A stretch of 64,000 bases of DNA from Candidatus Skiveiella danica (GCA_016721925.1 JADKHE010000002.1:343474-407473); one strand, 5' to 3'. Shown: positions 29,601 to 38,386, numbered from the stretch's first letter. Notes: generated by a model from the letters alone, not told the origin. Translations and numbers: made by a program.

Positions 29601-29753
29601 CCGGTCGGCACGGCTGAAATGAACTTCGCCCCGGGTCTCGGTGGACAAGCGGGCGGCCAGCTGGCCGGCCACCTCGTTGGTGGCTCGCGCAGCCTGTTCG
29701 TAAGCCTGTGCACTGGACGCCTGCGTGATGGTACGGGGCAGGGGGGCGTTCAT
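26673..29753 (-). CDS. FAD-linked D-2-hydroxyacid dehydrogenase with Fe-S domain (YdiJ-like)
   Basis: A 1026-residue fusion. The N-terminal FAD-binding PCMH domain (PRGGGTSQCGQTVGAGLVID, GMAGNNSCGSRSIAYG) and an FAD-oxidase C domain are followed by a ferredoxin-like region (CNNNGHCRKF, CVSCKGCKRDCPTGVD) and two CCG domains (HLCCGRTY, SSCCGMAGTFGYE). This architecture and length match E. coli YdiJ, a D-2-hydroxyglutarate dehydrogenase; D-lactate or glycolate-type activity is possible too. It starts five bases after the stop of the GntR gene, so they form one transcript. Confidence 0.88.
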   Translation of the reverse strand: MNAPLPRTITQASSAQAYEQAARATNEVAGQLAARLSTETRGEVHFSRADRGRYATDASIYQVTPVGVFVPHCSEDVALALDICRSLSVPIVPRGGGTSQCGQTVGAGLVIDFSKHVRNILGVDVPNRTVEVEPGIVLDHLNAALKPHGLWYPVDVSTSAQATLGGMAGNNSCGSRSIAYGNMVHNVLGAKAWTANGTLIDLGAHAQATGRSREIGEYVRTLADALRPDIDARWPKVLRRVGGYNLDIFHNQNERPYTNDGTVNLAHLLIGSEGTLALTKSLTLRLNELPRAKVLGVVNFPTFYKAMDSAQHIVTLGDDGTLSAVELVDRTMIELALQNPAFAPTVRTALSPKINQGKPDAILLVEFSGASKADITPKIRQLVELMGDLGLPGSVVEMIDDAPQKNLWEVRKAGLNIMMSLKGDGKPVSFIEDCAVPLEHLAEYTDGLTQVFRKHGSKGTWYAHASVGTLHVRPILDMRREGAVKMRAIAEEASALVRKFKGAYSGEHGDGLCRGEWIEWQFGPKITQAFSQIKQFMDPDNLLSPQRIVNPPKMDDTRLMRFPPGYKVIPLQPVLDWSAWNVQNNPATEAISAPGSGGDPAQGFAKAVEMCNNNGHCRKFDAGTMCPSYRVTRDEQHLTRGRANTLRLALSGQLGPEGLIGEAVKEAMELCVSCKGCKRDCPTGVDMARMKVEFLHHYKQKHGHTLKDRLVARLPDYAHWASRLAPLLNLRNRVPVLARLGEKWLGFSARRSLPEWKTRTFFNTRHDTFTRTEVLAAAKPVVLFVDTFNGIFEDDNASAAIRVLNAGGYAVHVATKTVADGKHLCCGRTYLSSGMVDEARAKARELIDSLLPFAAQGIAIVGLEPSCLLTLRDEALTLGLGEAAHTVSRQALLLEEFLAREAAAGKLEDLKSRLRPATQSILLHGHCHQKAFDAVRPILDVIRLIPGATPELIESSCCGMAGTFGYEARHIEVSMQMAELSLLPAVRNQPDALIVADGTSCRHQIRDGAQREAVHVARLLADHLGR

Positions 29754-29758
29754 GGCAA

Positions 29759-30454
29759 TCAGGCCTTCGCGGAGGTGGCGGGAGGAGCGATGGCAGCGCG
29801 CAGCTGCTCGATCACGACGTCGCGCTTGTGATTCAGGTGGGCGACCAGCACCGCGCGCATCGCCAAGGGGTCGTGGGCAGTCAATGCCTCGATCATCAAT
29901 TCGTGTTCGCGCACCGCGCGGCCCCATTTTTCCTCGTCCTGGTTTGACCTGAATCGCAGCGCCTGCAGGCGTGCATTGACCTGGCGGTAGGTCACGCTCA
30001 ACACCGGGTTCCTGGCGGCGGTGTTGATGGCGTTGTGGATGGCCGCGTTCAGGCGGTAGTAGCCTGGCAGATCGCGCCGTGTGTAGGCCGCCATCATTTC
30101 GAAATGCATGGCGCGGATTTCGGCGAGTTCGCCGTCTGTAATGCGCGTGGCCGCCAGCTCGCCGGACTGGCCTTCAAGTCCGGCCATGACCTCGAACGTG
30201 TTCAGAACATCCGCCTCGGTCAGCTGCAGCGCAATGGCGCCCCGGTTGGGCAGCAATTCCACCAGTCCTTCGGCGGCGAGCATCTTGATCGCCTCGCGCA
30301 AAGGGGTGCGCGAAACGTTCAGCACCTCGCACAATTCGCGCTCATTGAGCTTGGCGCCTGGCGCGAGCTGGTTTTCGACCAGCATCTGGCGCAGTCGGCT
30401 TGCGACTTGTTCGTGCAGCGCGGCACGTGGGATGGAGATGATTTCTGCAGTCAT
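29759..30454 (-). CDS. GntR-family (FCD) regulator
   Basis: A 231-residue FadR-type regulator: winged helix with CEVLNVSRTPLREAIKMLAA (about residues 42-61) and an FCD effector domain with YYRLNAAIHNAIN. It is divergent from the aminotransferase gene. Two identical 20-bp elements lie in the gap, one only five bases from its own start codon, which points to autoregulation and control of both flanking transcripts. The ligand is unknown; a hydroxy- or oxo-acid is a fair guess from neighbours. Confidence 0.9.
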   Translation of the reverse strand: MTAEIISIPRAALHEQVASRLRQMLVENQLAPGAKLNERELCEVLNVSRTPLREAIKMLAAEGLVELLPNRGAIALQLTEADVLNTFEVMAGLEGQSGELAATRITDGELAEIRAMHFEMMAAYTRRDLPGYYRLNAAIHNAINTAARNPVLSVTYRQVNARLQALRFRSNQDEEKWGRAVREHELMIEALTAHDPLAMRAVLVAHLNHKRDVVIEQLRAAIAPPATSAKA

Positions 30455-30458
30455 GTTG

Positions 30459-30481
30459 GAATTTTGTATGCAAAAAATACC
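30459..30481. promoter_or_regulatory. Operator copy 1 for the GntR regulator
   Basis: GAATTTTGTATGCAAAAAAT followed by ACC, five bases upstream of the GntR gene start. It repeats almost exactly 63 bases further on. TTTTGTATGCAAAA is a near-palindrome of the sort FCD-type GntR proteins bind. Confidence 0.75.
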
Positions 30482-30521
30482 GCTGTCAAATTGAAATGAA
30501 GGGTATTTTCGATTGACAAAT

Positions 30522-30544
30522 GAATTTTGTATGCAAAAAATGCC
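30522..30544. promoter_or_regulatory. Operator copy 2 for the GntR regulator
   Basis: Identical 20-base core to copy 1, then GCC, spaced 63 bp away (six helical turns). A TTGACA at 30513-30518, just to its left, could be the -35 box of the aminotransferase promoter, so binding here would block it. Confidence 0.75.
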
Positions 30545-30568
30545 GGTAAATCAATGGAGACTGATTGC

Positions 30569-31804
30569 ATGTTGACCCTGGACTTTCACCCGACCGGACG
30601 CCACTTTCTGCAGATTCCCGGCCCGTCGCCCGTGCCCGACCGCATCCTGCGCGCCATGAGCCTGCCCACCATCGATCACCGCGGCCCGGAGTTCGGCGCG
30701 CTGGGGCGCAAGGTGCTGGCGGACATCCAGAAGATCTTCCAGACGCGCCACCCGGTGGCGATCTACCCCGCCTCCGGCACCGGCGCCTGGGAGGCGGCGC
30801 TGACCAACGTCCTGAGCCCCGGCGACCGGGTGGTGATGTACGAGACCGGGCATTTCGCGTCGCTGTGGCACAAGATGGCCTCGCGGCTGGGGGTTCAGAC
30901 CGAATTTCTCGCCTTGCCAGGTAGCGAACATGCCGTGCCAGCCAGCTGGCGGCGCGGCGTGCAGGCGGATTTGATCGAGCAGCGCCTGACAGCCGACACC
31001 CAGCACCAGATCAAGGCCGTGTGCGTGGTGCACAACGAAACCTCGACCGGCGTGACCAGCGATATCGCCGCCGTGCGTCGCGTCATCGACGCTGCGAAGC
31101 ACCCCGCGCTGCTGATGGTCGACACCATCTCCGGCCTGGCCTCAGCAGAATTCCGACACGACGAATGGGGTGTGGACGTCGCGGTCAGCGGCTCGCAAAA
31201 GGGCTTGATGCTGCCACCGGGCATGAGCTTCAACGCGTTGTCGCCCAAGGCCATCGCCGCCAGCAAGACGGCGAAGCTGCCCAAAGCCTTCTGGGCCTGG
31301 GACGAGATCATCGAGATGAACCAGGGCGGTTACTGGCCCTACACGCCCAACACCAACCTGCTGTACGGGCTGTCGGAAGCCTGCGACATGCTGCTTGGCC
31401 AGGGGCTGGACGCGGTATTCGCGCGTCATCAGCGCTGGGGCGAGGGCGTTCGCGCCGCCGTGCGCGCCTGGGGGCTGGAGATCCAGTGCGCCGACCCGGC
31501 GGTCTATTCCCCGGTGCTGACCGGCGTGATCATGCCCGAAGGCGTGGACGCCGATGCCGTGCGCAAGCTCATCTACGAACGCTTCGACTGCTCGCTCGGC
31601 ACGGGTCTGGGAAAGGTGAAGGGCCGGATGTTTCGCATCGGGCACCTGGGTGACTGCAACGACCTCACGCTGATGGCGGCATTGAGTGGTTGCGAGATGG
31701 GCCTCAAGCTCGCGGGTGTCAGGCTGGCGGGTTCGGGCGTGCTGGCCGCGATGGAGTACTTTGCAGGGCACCCCATGGCTGCGCCGTCACAGCCGTCCCA
31801 GTGA
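30569..31804 (+). CDS. Alanine/serine-glyoxylate aminotransferase family protein
   Basis: A 411-residue fold-type I PLP enzyme. PGPSPVPDRILRAM begins the conserved part, and AVSGSQKGLMLPPGM contains the PLP lysine. The family (AGXT, serine-glyoxylate aminotransferase) uses glyoxylate, serine, alanine or related amino acids. ATG at 30569 is eight bases after a GGAGA site; further in-frame starts exist upstream. It is divergent from a GntR gene with twin operators. A dispersed repeat begins three bases after the stop. Confidence 0.88.
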   Translation: MLTLDFHPTGRHFLQIPGPSPVPDRILRAMSLPTIDHRGPEFGALGRKVLADIQKIFQTRHPVAIYPASGTGAWEAALTNVLSPGDRVVMYETGHFASLWHKMASRLGVQTEFLALPGSEHAVPASWRRGVQADLIEQRLTADTQHQIKAVCVVHNETSTGVTSDIAAVRRVIDAAKHPALLMVDTISGLASAEFRHDEWGVDVAVSGSQKGLMLPPGMSFNALSPKAIAASKTAKLPKAFWAWDEIIEMNQGGYWPYTPNTNLLYGLSEACDMLLGQGLDAVFARHQRWGEGVRAAVRAWGLEIQCADPAVYSPVLTGVIMPEGVDADAVRKLIYERFDCSLGTGLGKVKGRMFRIGHLGDCNDLTLMAALSGCEMGLKLAGVRLAGSGVLAAMEYFAGHPMAAPSQPSQ

Positions 31805-31806
31805 TC

Positions 31807-31850
31807 AGTAAGTCACATATTCATAGCAATCAACGACCATTTCACGATGG
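31807..31850 (-). repeat. Dispersed 44-bp repeat, copy 5
   Basis: On the minus strand CCATCGTGAAATGGTC, seven bases, GCTAT, then a tail that matches poorly. Directly behind the aminotransferase stop, with the tail end facing the gene. Confidence 0.78.
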
Positions 31851-31886
31851 GTTCATGCCAATTTCATTCATAAAAGGAGACAAACC

Positions 31887-32855
31887 ATGCAAAGAAGAAC
31901 ATTTGTGACCGCAGCCGCCGCCACCCTGGCCGCGCCGATGCTTCACGCCCAGACCTTGCCCAGCGGGCCGGTGCGCATCGTCGTGGGCTTTCCGCCGGGC
32001 GGCGGCACGGATGCGCTGGCGCGGGTGGTGGGCCAGAAGCTCGCCACCATGTGGAACCTGTCGGTGGTGATCGAGAACAAGGCCGGTGCCGCCGGTGTGA
32101 TTGCGGCCGACTACGTCAGCAAGCAGCCCGGTGATGGCAACACCTTGCTCATGGCCCATATCAACAGCCACGCGCTCGCGCCGGCGATGGGTCTCAAGCT
32201 GAACTACAACGCCGAGAAAGACTTCGTGCCGATCAGCATGGTGGGGGTCACACCCATGCTTCTGATCTGCAATCCGGACCAGCCGGCGAAGACGGTGAAG
32301 GACCTGGTGGCGCTGTGCAAGGCCAATCCTGGCAAGATCAGCTTTGCCTCGGCCGGGGGAGGCTCTGCCCAGCACTTCGCGCTGGAAATGTTCAAGCTGC
32401 GTGCCCAGATCTTTGCGCTGCATGTGCCCTACCGGGGTTCAGCGCCCGCGCTGACCGACCTGATCGGCGGCCAGGTCAATTACTGTTTCGAGACCATGAC
32501 CTCGGCCACGCCCTTCGTCAAGAGTGGCAAGGTGGTTGCGCTGGCGCAGACGCGGCTCAAACGTGCAAAGAGCTACCCCAATGTCCCGACGATGGCCGAA
32601 TCGGGTTTTCCCGGTTTTGAGGCCACGGTGTGGTACGGCCTGATGGGCCCCGGCAAGATGCCGCCCGCCATGGCCCAGCGCATGAACGAAGACGTCAACA
32701 AGGTGCTGGCGATGCCCGACGTGCAGGAAAAGATGGAGCAGTACGGCGCCGAGGATGGCGGCGGCTCCATCGAGAAGTTCGCCAGCTTCATCAAGGACGA
32801 ACAGCAAAAGTGGGCGCAGGTGGCCAAGGCGGCCAACGTCAAGGTGGACGCCTGA
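31887..32855 (+). CDS. Bug-family periplasmic solute receptor
   Basis: A 322-residue Bug/TctC-type binding protein with signal peptide (QRRTFVTAAAATLAAPMLHA) and the usual GPVRIVVGFPPGGGTDALAR and ENKAGAAGVIAADY segments. Good AAAGGAGA site before the ATG. It follows the aminotransferase by 82 bases, separated by a repeat, so it may share its transcript. The substrate is presumably a carboxylate; no TctAB pair is directly linked on this strand. Confidence 0.92.
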   Translation: MQRRTFVTAAAATLAAPMLHAQTLPSGPVRIVVGFPPGGGTDALARVVGQKLATMWNLSVVIENKAGAAGVIAADYVSKQPGDGNTLLMAHINSHALAPAMGLKLNYNAEKDFVPISMVGVTPMLLICNPDQPAKTVKDLVALCKANPGKISFASAGGGSAQHFALEMFKLRAQIFALHVPYRGSAPALTDLIGGQVNYCFETMTSATPFVKSGKVVALAQTRLKRAKSYPNVPTMAESGFPGFEATVWYGLMGPGKMPPAMAQRMNEDVNKVLAMPDVQEKMEQYGAEDGGGSIEKFASFIKDEQQKWAQVAKAANVKVDA

Positions 32856-32885
32856 CCCACCGGGCCGGGCGGCAACTGGCCGCGT

Positions 32886-34418
32886 TCAACCGGTCAGGCC
32901 GAGCTTCTCGGCCAGGCCAATGCGCTGGAGCTTGCCGGTCGCACCCTTGGGGATCTCGGCCAGGAACAGGATCTTGCGCGGCACCTTGAAGTCGGCCAGC
33001 TTCGTCGCTGCAAAGTCGCGCAGCTCGCGCTCGGTCAGCGCCATGCCCTCGCGCAGCACCACGGCAGCGGCAACGTCTTCACCAAGCTTGGCGTGCGGCA
33101 TCGCGAAGGTCACGACCTGGGCCACGGCGGGGTGGTCCATCAGCACCTCGTCAACTTCCCGCGGAGAAATTTTTTCCCCCCCCCGGTTGATGATTTCCTT
33201 GAGGCGACCGGTCAGCGTCAGGTAGCCGTCCGGCGTCAGCGTGCCTTGGTCGCCGGTGCGGAACCAGCCGTGGGTGTAGGCCTCGGCGTTGGCCTTGGGA
33301 TTGTTTTCGTAGCCGGCGGTGACGTTCTCGCCGCGAATCACGATTTCACCGATGTTGTCGGGCGGCAGCAGGTTGCCAGCGTTGTCCATGATGGCGACTT
33401 CGGGCCCGGCAGCCAGGCCCACCGAACCTGGGATGCGTTTGGCCGGCGGTAGCGGGTTGCTGGCCATCTGATGTGCGGCTTCGGTCATGCCGTAGGACTC
33501 GATCAGCGGGGCCTTGAACACCTGCTCAAGCTCGGCAATGACCTGCGGCGGCATGGACGATGACGACGAGCGGATGAAGCGCAAGGGGTTGTCGCGGATC
33601 ACGTCGGCGTTGCCGCCCGCGCGCGAAAGAATGGTCTGGTGCATGGTCGGCACCGCGGTGTACCAGCTGGGTTTGCACTCCTTCATCCAGCCAAAAAACT
33701 TCAGCGCATTGAAGCCTGGTGTCACGAAGATCTGGCTGCCAACGGCCATCGGTGCCAGCACCCCGGCAATCAGCCCGTGGATGTGGAACAGCGGCATGAT
33801 GTGCAACTCAATGTCGGACTCCGTGAGTTGCAGCGTCTGGCTGATGTTGCGCGCTGAAGCGCACACGTTGCGGTGCGACAGAGGCACGATCTTGGGTCGC
33901 GACGTGGTGCCAGAGGTGTGCAGGATCAGCGCCACGTCGTCGGTCGTCGCGGGCCCGCCTTGCTCTGCAGGCGATGCGGGTGCACCAGCCGATGCAACAA
34001 GCTCAAAATCACCCGCGCCTCGTTCGGGATGAGCCAGCAGCTCGATCACCGCGATGCCCAGTTTGGCGGCCACGGCACGGGCCGGTGTCTCGCTGCCCTG
34101 CGCCACGATCAAGGCTTTGGCGTTCAGATCGCTCAAGTAGAACTCGAACTCATCAGCCCGGTAGGCCATGTTGAGCGGAGCGCATGTGCACGCGCCGGCC
34201 ACGGCCACGAAGGCGGTGGCCATTTCCGGGCAATTGGGCAAGACCAGGCCGACGCGGTCCCCGCGGCCAATACCCAGCCCGTTCAGCGTCTGAACGGTGC
34301 GGCCCACGAGGGCATTCAATGCGCCGTAGCTCAGGGGCTTGGCAGAGGGGGCGGTGATTGCGATGGCGTCAGAGCGCTGGCGGGCAATCATCTCGGAAAG
34401 TGTGGTGAAGGCGGTCAT
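32886..34418 (-). CDS. AMP-dependent acyl-CoA ligase, oxalate-CoA-ligase-like
   Basis: A 510-residue ANL ligase: LILHTSGTTSRPKIVPLSH (about residue 170), HIMPLFHIHGLIAG, ESYGMTEAAHQMASNPLPP, GRLKEIINRGGEKISPREVD and KGATGKLQR with the catalytic Lys. The MASNPLPP and INRGGEKISP features resemble oxalate-CoA ligases (Pcs60/AAE3), so a short-chain dicarboxylate such as oxalate is a plausible substrate. It is the last gene of the leftward tctCBA operon, 43 bases after the reductase gene. Exact substrate unproven. Confidence 0.83.
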   Translation of the reverse strand: MTAFTTLSEMIARQRSDAIAITAPSAKPLSYGALNALVGRTVQTLNGLGIGRGDRVGLVLPNCPEMATAFVAVAGACTCAPLNMAYRADEFEFYLSDLNAKALIVAQGSETPARAVAAKLGIAVIELLAHPERGAGDFELVASAGAPASPAEQGGPATTDDVALILHTSGTTSRPKIVPLSHRNVCASARNISQTLQLTESDIELHIMPLFHIHGLIAGVLAPMAVGSQIFVTPGFNALKFFGWMKECKPSWYTAVPTMHQTILSRAGGNADVIRDNPLRFIRSSSSSMPPQVIAELEQVFKAPLIESYGMTEAAHQMASNPLPPAKRIPGSVGLAAGPEVAIMDNAGNLLPPDNIGEIVIRGENVTAGYENNPKANAEAYTHGWFRTGDQGTLTPDGYLTLTGRLKEIINRGGEKISPREVDEVLMDHPAVAQVVTFAMPHAKLGEDVAAAVVLREGMALTERELRDFAATKLADFKVPRKILFLAEIPKGATGKLQRIGLAEKLGLTG

Positions 34419-34461
34419 GATGGGTCGTTCGAAGTTCAGAAAGGGGGTATTGAATTGTGAT

Positions 34462-35463
34462 TCAAGCCAGGCGTAGCGTTGCCTTGTGTTGCTGAAGCGT
34501 ATTGGCCAGCAAACTGGTCAGCGCGTACACGGCATCGATGGTGGGTGTCGGCTTCTGGGTGATGCGTCCGAGTTCCATGACCGAAGCGACGAGCGCCTGC
34601 AGTTCCAGCGGTCGACCTTGTTCGACGTCCTGCAGCATGGAGGTCTTGTGCTGACCGACGGCCTGCGCACCCGCAATCCGCTTTTCCAGGCTGACCTTGA
34701 ACTGCACGCCGAGTGCCTCGCCGATCGTCTGGGCCTCCCGCATCATCGCGGCGGCCAGCTCCCGGGTCGGGGCATACAGGCAGATGTCTTCCAGCGTCGC
34801 GTGGGTCAGGGCGCTGATGGGATTGAAGCTCAGGTTGCCCCAGACTTTGAGCCAGATTTCGGAGCGGATGTCGCGAGAAATCGGTGCCTTGAAACCCGCG
34901 GTCTTGAAGGCATCGGCAATTTCTCGAATGGATGGCGTGTCGCCGCCATCGAGTTCGCCCAGCGTAAAACGATTGCCCTCGATGACCTTGATGATGCCGG
35001 GTTGAATGACTTCGCTGGCCGGGTAGACCACACTGCCAATGACGCGATCGACGGCGATGGACTGCGCAATCACCCCATCGGGATCAACGGCCCTGATGGG
35101 CGTGCCCTCCCAGGCCCCCGGCAACTTGTGGAAATACCACCAGGGAATGCCGTTCTGCATGGTGACCACCCGGGTCCTTTCATGCATGATCGCGGGCAAC
35201 TCGGCGGCGATCGCGGCCACCTGATGGGCTTTCATGCCGAGGATGACGACATCCTGCACCCCGGCCTCAGCAATGACCGAGGTCACGCGTGCGGGTCGAG
35301 CCAGCAGTTCCTTGCCACCTTCCTCGATCAGCTTCAAGCCATTTTGCCGAACGGCCTCGAGGTTGGCACCCCTGAGGATGAGCGTGACGTCATGACCGCT
35401 GAGCGCCAGCTTCACGCCGAGCATGCCGCCGATGGCACCGGCGCCTACGACACAAATTCTCAT
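34462..35463 (-). CDS. Ketopantoate reductase family (PanE/ApbA-like) dehydrogenase
   Basis: A 333-residue NADPH-dependent reductase with Rossmann motif RICVVGAGAIGGMLGVKLAL, a conserved lysine in LGMKAHQVAAI, and the C-terminal-domain motif EIWLKVWGNLSFNPISALT. Family members reduce 2-oxo acids such as ketopantoate. The start overlaps the preceding FAH gene by four bases (ATGA). The catabolic operon context suggests an organic-acid substrate rather than pantothenate synthesis. Confidence 0.88.
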   Translation of the reverse strand: MRICVVGAGAIGGMLGVKLALSGHDVTLILRGANLEAVRQNGLKLIEEGGKELLARPARVTSVIAEAGVQDVVILGMKAHQVAAIAAELPAIMHERTRVVTMQNGIPWWYFHKLPGAWEGTPIRAVDPDGVIAQSIAVDRVIGSVVYPASEVIQPGIIKVIEGNRFTLGELDGGDTPSIREIADAFKTAGFKAPISRDIRSEIWLKVWGNLSFNPISALTHATLEDICLYAPTRELAAAMMREAQTIGEALGVQFKVSLEKRIAGAQAVGQHKTSMLQDVEQGRPLELQALVASVMELGRITQKPTPTIDAVYALTSLLANTLQQHKATLRLA

Positions 35464-36269
35464 GGTGGGGCTTCCGTTGATGGGTCTGTTAATGATGGGG
35501 CGGGCCCATAAGTATTGCGCAGGGTGCCGACGCCATCGATGATCACCTCGACCACGGTTCCTGGCTTCATGGGCAGCACACCCGAAGACGTGCCGCAGGC
35601 GATCAGGTCGCCGGGCATCAGGGTCATGCAGCGGGAGATGGCGCTGACGATTTGCGCCGGTGAAAAGATCATGCCGCTGCAGGGGAAATTCTGACGCTCG
35701 CGGCCGTTTACCAGTGTGCGGACCCGAAGTGTCCGGACGTCGAGTCCGGTGACAATGGCCGGACCAAAGACGCCGAAGGTGTCGTAGCCTTTGGCACGCG
35801 TCCATTGGGCAAAGCTGGGGTCCTTGTTCAGAAGGTCGATCGCCGTGACGTCGTTGACGCAGGTCACACCAAAGATCGCCTGCTCCGCTTCTTCAAGATT
35901 CAGGTTGCGGCCGACCTTTCCTATCACCAGGCCGAGTTCGCCCTCATAGACGACCCGACCGTCGTAACCGGGCGGAGTTTCGATGGTTTGGCCATGGGCC
36001 AGGTAACTGCTGCCTGCCTTGATGAAATACAGCGGCTCTTCGGGGATTGACAGTCCCTGTCTTTCCGCTTGCGCATGATCGTTGTTCCACAAGGCCAGGA
36101 ACTTGGAGGGGCGACAGGGCAGGGTGATCTTGACGTCGGACAGCGCGAAACGCCGGCCGGTCCGCAGCGGCTCACCGAACAGATCGCCTTCGTGTTCGTC
36201 GACGAAATCACCGTCCAGCGTGCCAAAGCCCGCTCTGCCGTCGCAATCAAACCTCAACCACATCGTCAT
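35460..36269 (-). CDS. Fumarylacetoacetate hydrolase family protein
   Basis: A 269-residue FAH-fold protein with the metal-binding pattern YEGELGLVIGK and VNDVTAIDLL, and LMPGDLIACGTSSGVLPMKPG near the end. Family members hydrolyse or decarboxylate beta-diketo or oxo acids, for example oxaloacetate or acylpyruvates. The start at 36269 has AAGGA eight bases away and overlaps the tctA end by 23 bases; ATG at 36263 is an alternative. Confidence 0.88.
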   Translation of the reverse strand: MTMWLRFDCDGRAGFGTLDGDFVDEHEGDLFGEPLRTGRRFALSDVKITLPCRPSKFLALWNNDHAQAERQGLSIPEEPLYFIKAGSSYLAHGQTIETPPGYDGRVVYEGELGLVIGKVGRNLNLEEAEQAIFGVTCVNDVTAIDLLNKDPSFAQWTRAKGYDTFGVFGPAIVTGLDVRTLRVRTLVNGRERQNFPCSGMIFSPAQIVSAISRCMTLMPGDLIACGTSSGVLPMKPGTVVEVIIDGVGTLRNTYGPAPSLTDPSTEAPP

Positions 36270-37776
36270 CGTCGATATCCTTCGGTCGTCTTCTCAGCTT
36301 GCCCAGCAGTTGGCCAACGAAGGGCCAGAACAGCATCACCATGGCCAGACCGGTGATGCTGGCTACCAGCGGGTTGGAAACGAACACCATGAGGCTGCCA
36401 CCCGAACCCAGCAGCGACTGGCGGAAGGCGTTTTCGGCCATGTCGCCGAGCACCAGTGCCAGCACCAGTGGCGCCAGCGGATAGTTGAGCTTCTTGAACA
36501 CATAGCCCATGACGCCAAACACCAGCATGAGCCAGACGTCGAACATCGAGCCGTGGACCGTGTAGGCGCCTACGGCGCAGATCACCAGAATCACCGGGGC
36601 GATGATGGCAAACGGGATGCGCAGGATGGCCGCGAACCAGGGCACGGTGAGCAGTACCACGATGAGCCCGGCGATGTTGCCCAGGTACATGCTGGCAATC
36701 AGCCCCCAGACGAAGTCCTTCTGCTCGACAAACAGCAGCGGACCGGGCTGCAGCCCCCACACCAGCAAACCGCCCAGCAGCACAGCGGCCGTCGGTGAAC
36801 CCGGAATGCCCAGCGTCAGCATGGGCAACAGGGCCGCGGTGCCAGCGGCGTGGGCGGCCGTCTCTGGTGCCAGAACGCCTTCGACCTCGCCCTTGCCGAA
36901 GTTCTTGCCATTGGGGGAAAAGCGTTTCGCGATGCCATAGCCCATGAACGACGCGGGGGTCGCGCCGCCGGGCGTGATCCCCATCCAGCAGCCCACCAGG
37001 GAACTGCGCAGGTAGGTCGCCCAGTAGCGTGGCAGTTTCTTCCAGGTCTCCAGAACGACCTTGGCGTCAATCTTGGCTGACTTGCCCTTGAAGGAAAGCC
37101 CTTCTTCCATGGTGACCAGGATCTCGCCGATACCGAACAGACCGATCACCGCGATCAGGAAATCAAAGCCCTTCATCAGCGGTTCAAAGCCGAAGGTCAG
37201 GCGCAACTGGCCGGTCACGTTGTCCATGCCGATCGCAGCCAGCGTGAAGCCCAGGAACATCGCCGCCAGCGTCTTCCAGGGGGCTCCCTTGTTCATGCCC
37301 ACGAAGCTGCAGAACGTCAGCAGCTGGACCGCAAAAAACTCGGGCGGCCCGAACTTGAGCGCGAACTTCGCCACCAGCGGAGCGGTAAACGTGATCATCA
37401 GCACCGCGACCAATGCCCCGATGAACGACGAGGTGAATGCGGCGGTCAGCGCCTGGGCGGCCTGACCTTGCTGAGCCATCGGATAGCCATCGAAGGTCGT
37501 GGCCACGGACCAGGGTTCGCCCGGGATATTGAACAGGATCGAGGTGATCGCGCCGCCGAACAGTGCACCCCAGTAGATGCACGACAGCATGATGATGGCG
37601 GACGTCGGGTTCATGCTGAAGGTCAGCGGCAGCAGGATCGCCACGCCATTGGCCCCGCCCAAGCCCGGCAACACCCCGATCAAGACGCCCAGCAGGATGC
37701 CGACGAACATCAGGCCGATATTGACGGGCGACAACGCAACCGCAAACCCCTGGAACAGTGCTTGTACTTCGTCCAT
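36247..37776 (-). CDS. tctA: Tripartite tricarboxylate transporter large subunit
   Basis: A 509-residue membrane protein with about 11-12 helices and the family signatures GVLPGLGGANGVAILLPLTF, YWGALFGGAITSILFNIPGE and LGIPGSPTAAVLLGGL. TctA is the transport channel of TTT systems, driven by an ion gradient and fed by a Bug-type receptor. Two bases separate it from tctB. With tctB and tctC it is the only complete TTT system in the window and may also serve the orphan receptors. Confidence 0.96.
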   Translation of the reverse strand: MDEVQALFQGFAVALSPVNIGLMFVGILLGVLIGVLPGLGGANGVAILLPLTFSMNPTSAIIMLSCIYWGALFGGAITSILFNIPGEPWSVATTFDGYPMAQQGQAAQALTAAFTSSFIGALVAVLMITFTAPLVAKFALKFGPPEFFAVQLLTFCSFVGMNKGAPWKTLAAMFLGFTLAAIGMDNVTGQLRLTFGFEPLMKGFDFLIAVIGLFGIGEILVTMEEGLSFKGKSAKIDAKVVLETWKKLPRYWATYLRSSLVGCWMGITPGGATPASFMGYGIAKRFSPNGKNFGKGEVEGVLAPETAAHAAGTAALLPMLTLGIPGSPTAAVLLGGLLVWGLQPGPLLFVEQKDFVWGLIASMYLGNIAGLIVVLLTVPWFAAILRIPFAIIAPVILVICAVGAYTVHGSMFDVWLMLVFGVMGYVFKKLNYPLAPLVLALVLGDMAENAFRQSLLGSGGSLMVFVSNPLVASITGLAMVMLFWPFVGQLLGKLRRRPKDIDDDDVVEV

Positions 37777-37778
37777 GG

Positions 37779-38294
37779 TCAGTATCCCAGAGCGGCCTCG
37801 ATCGGCCCTTTGATCAGCGGCACCTTGAACCAGATTTCAAACATCCCGAACAAGATCACCGACACGATGACGCCTGTCAGTCCTGACTTCAGCACGCTGA
37901 ATTTTCCCTGCCAGCGCATGAAGACCGCGATGAACACCGCGGAGGCCACATACAGTCCGATCCACTGCATGAAGCCCACGTACACCAGGCTCGGCAGGAA
38001 GATCGCCAGGACAAGCCGGATCTCGGCCCGCGACACAAATGGAATTTCCCGGTTGGCGCGCAAAGCCTTCAGCAGGTTGATGAGGCTGGCAATGTTCATC
38101 AGCAGGCCGATGTAGAACGGAAAGTAGCCGCTTTGGGGACCCTCTTCGGTCCAGCCGGCGCCGATGCGCTGGCTGTCCCACATCACCAGGCTGCCCACCA
38201 GCATGAAAGCGAAGGCCGTAATGATTTCCAATGTCCGCCGGGTCGCGGCGGTGGGTGAGCGGCCGTGGCCGTCATCCGGATCGTGTTGTGTCAT
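37779..38294 (-). CDS. tctB: Tripartite tricarboxylate transporter small subunit
   Basis: A 171-residue protein with four hydrophobic segments and SGYFPFYIGLLM near residue 55, typical of TctB. The start is uncertain: ATG at 38294 (MTQHDPDDG) is chosen, and an in-frame start at 38336 is also open; neither has a strong ribosome-binding site. It lies between tctC and tctA. Confidence 0.9.
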   Translation of the reverse strand: MTQHDPDDGHGRSPTAATRRTLEIITAFAFMLVGSLVMWDSQRIGAGWTEEGPQSGYFPFYIGLLMNIASLINLLKALRANREIPFVSRAEIRLVLAIFLPSLVYVGFMQWIGLYVASAVFIAVFMRWQGKFSVLKSGLTGVIVSVILFGMFEIWFKVPLIKGPIEAALGY

Positions 38295-38386
38295 GGCAAT
38301 GCAAAGGCGGTTGGCGCGACTTGTCGCGGGGGGCATGGGAAATGCGGGCTCCCGCGCCTTGCGGCCCGGGGGGCTGCGCGCAGCGC

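Noticed and set aside
34486..35511. 341-codon frame opposite the PanE-like gene
   Set aside because: Shadow; the opposite strand has the GAGAIGG Rossmann motif and operon overlaps.
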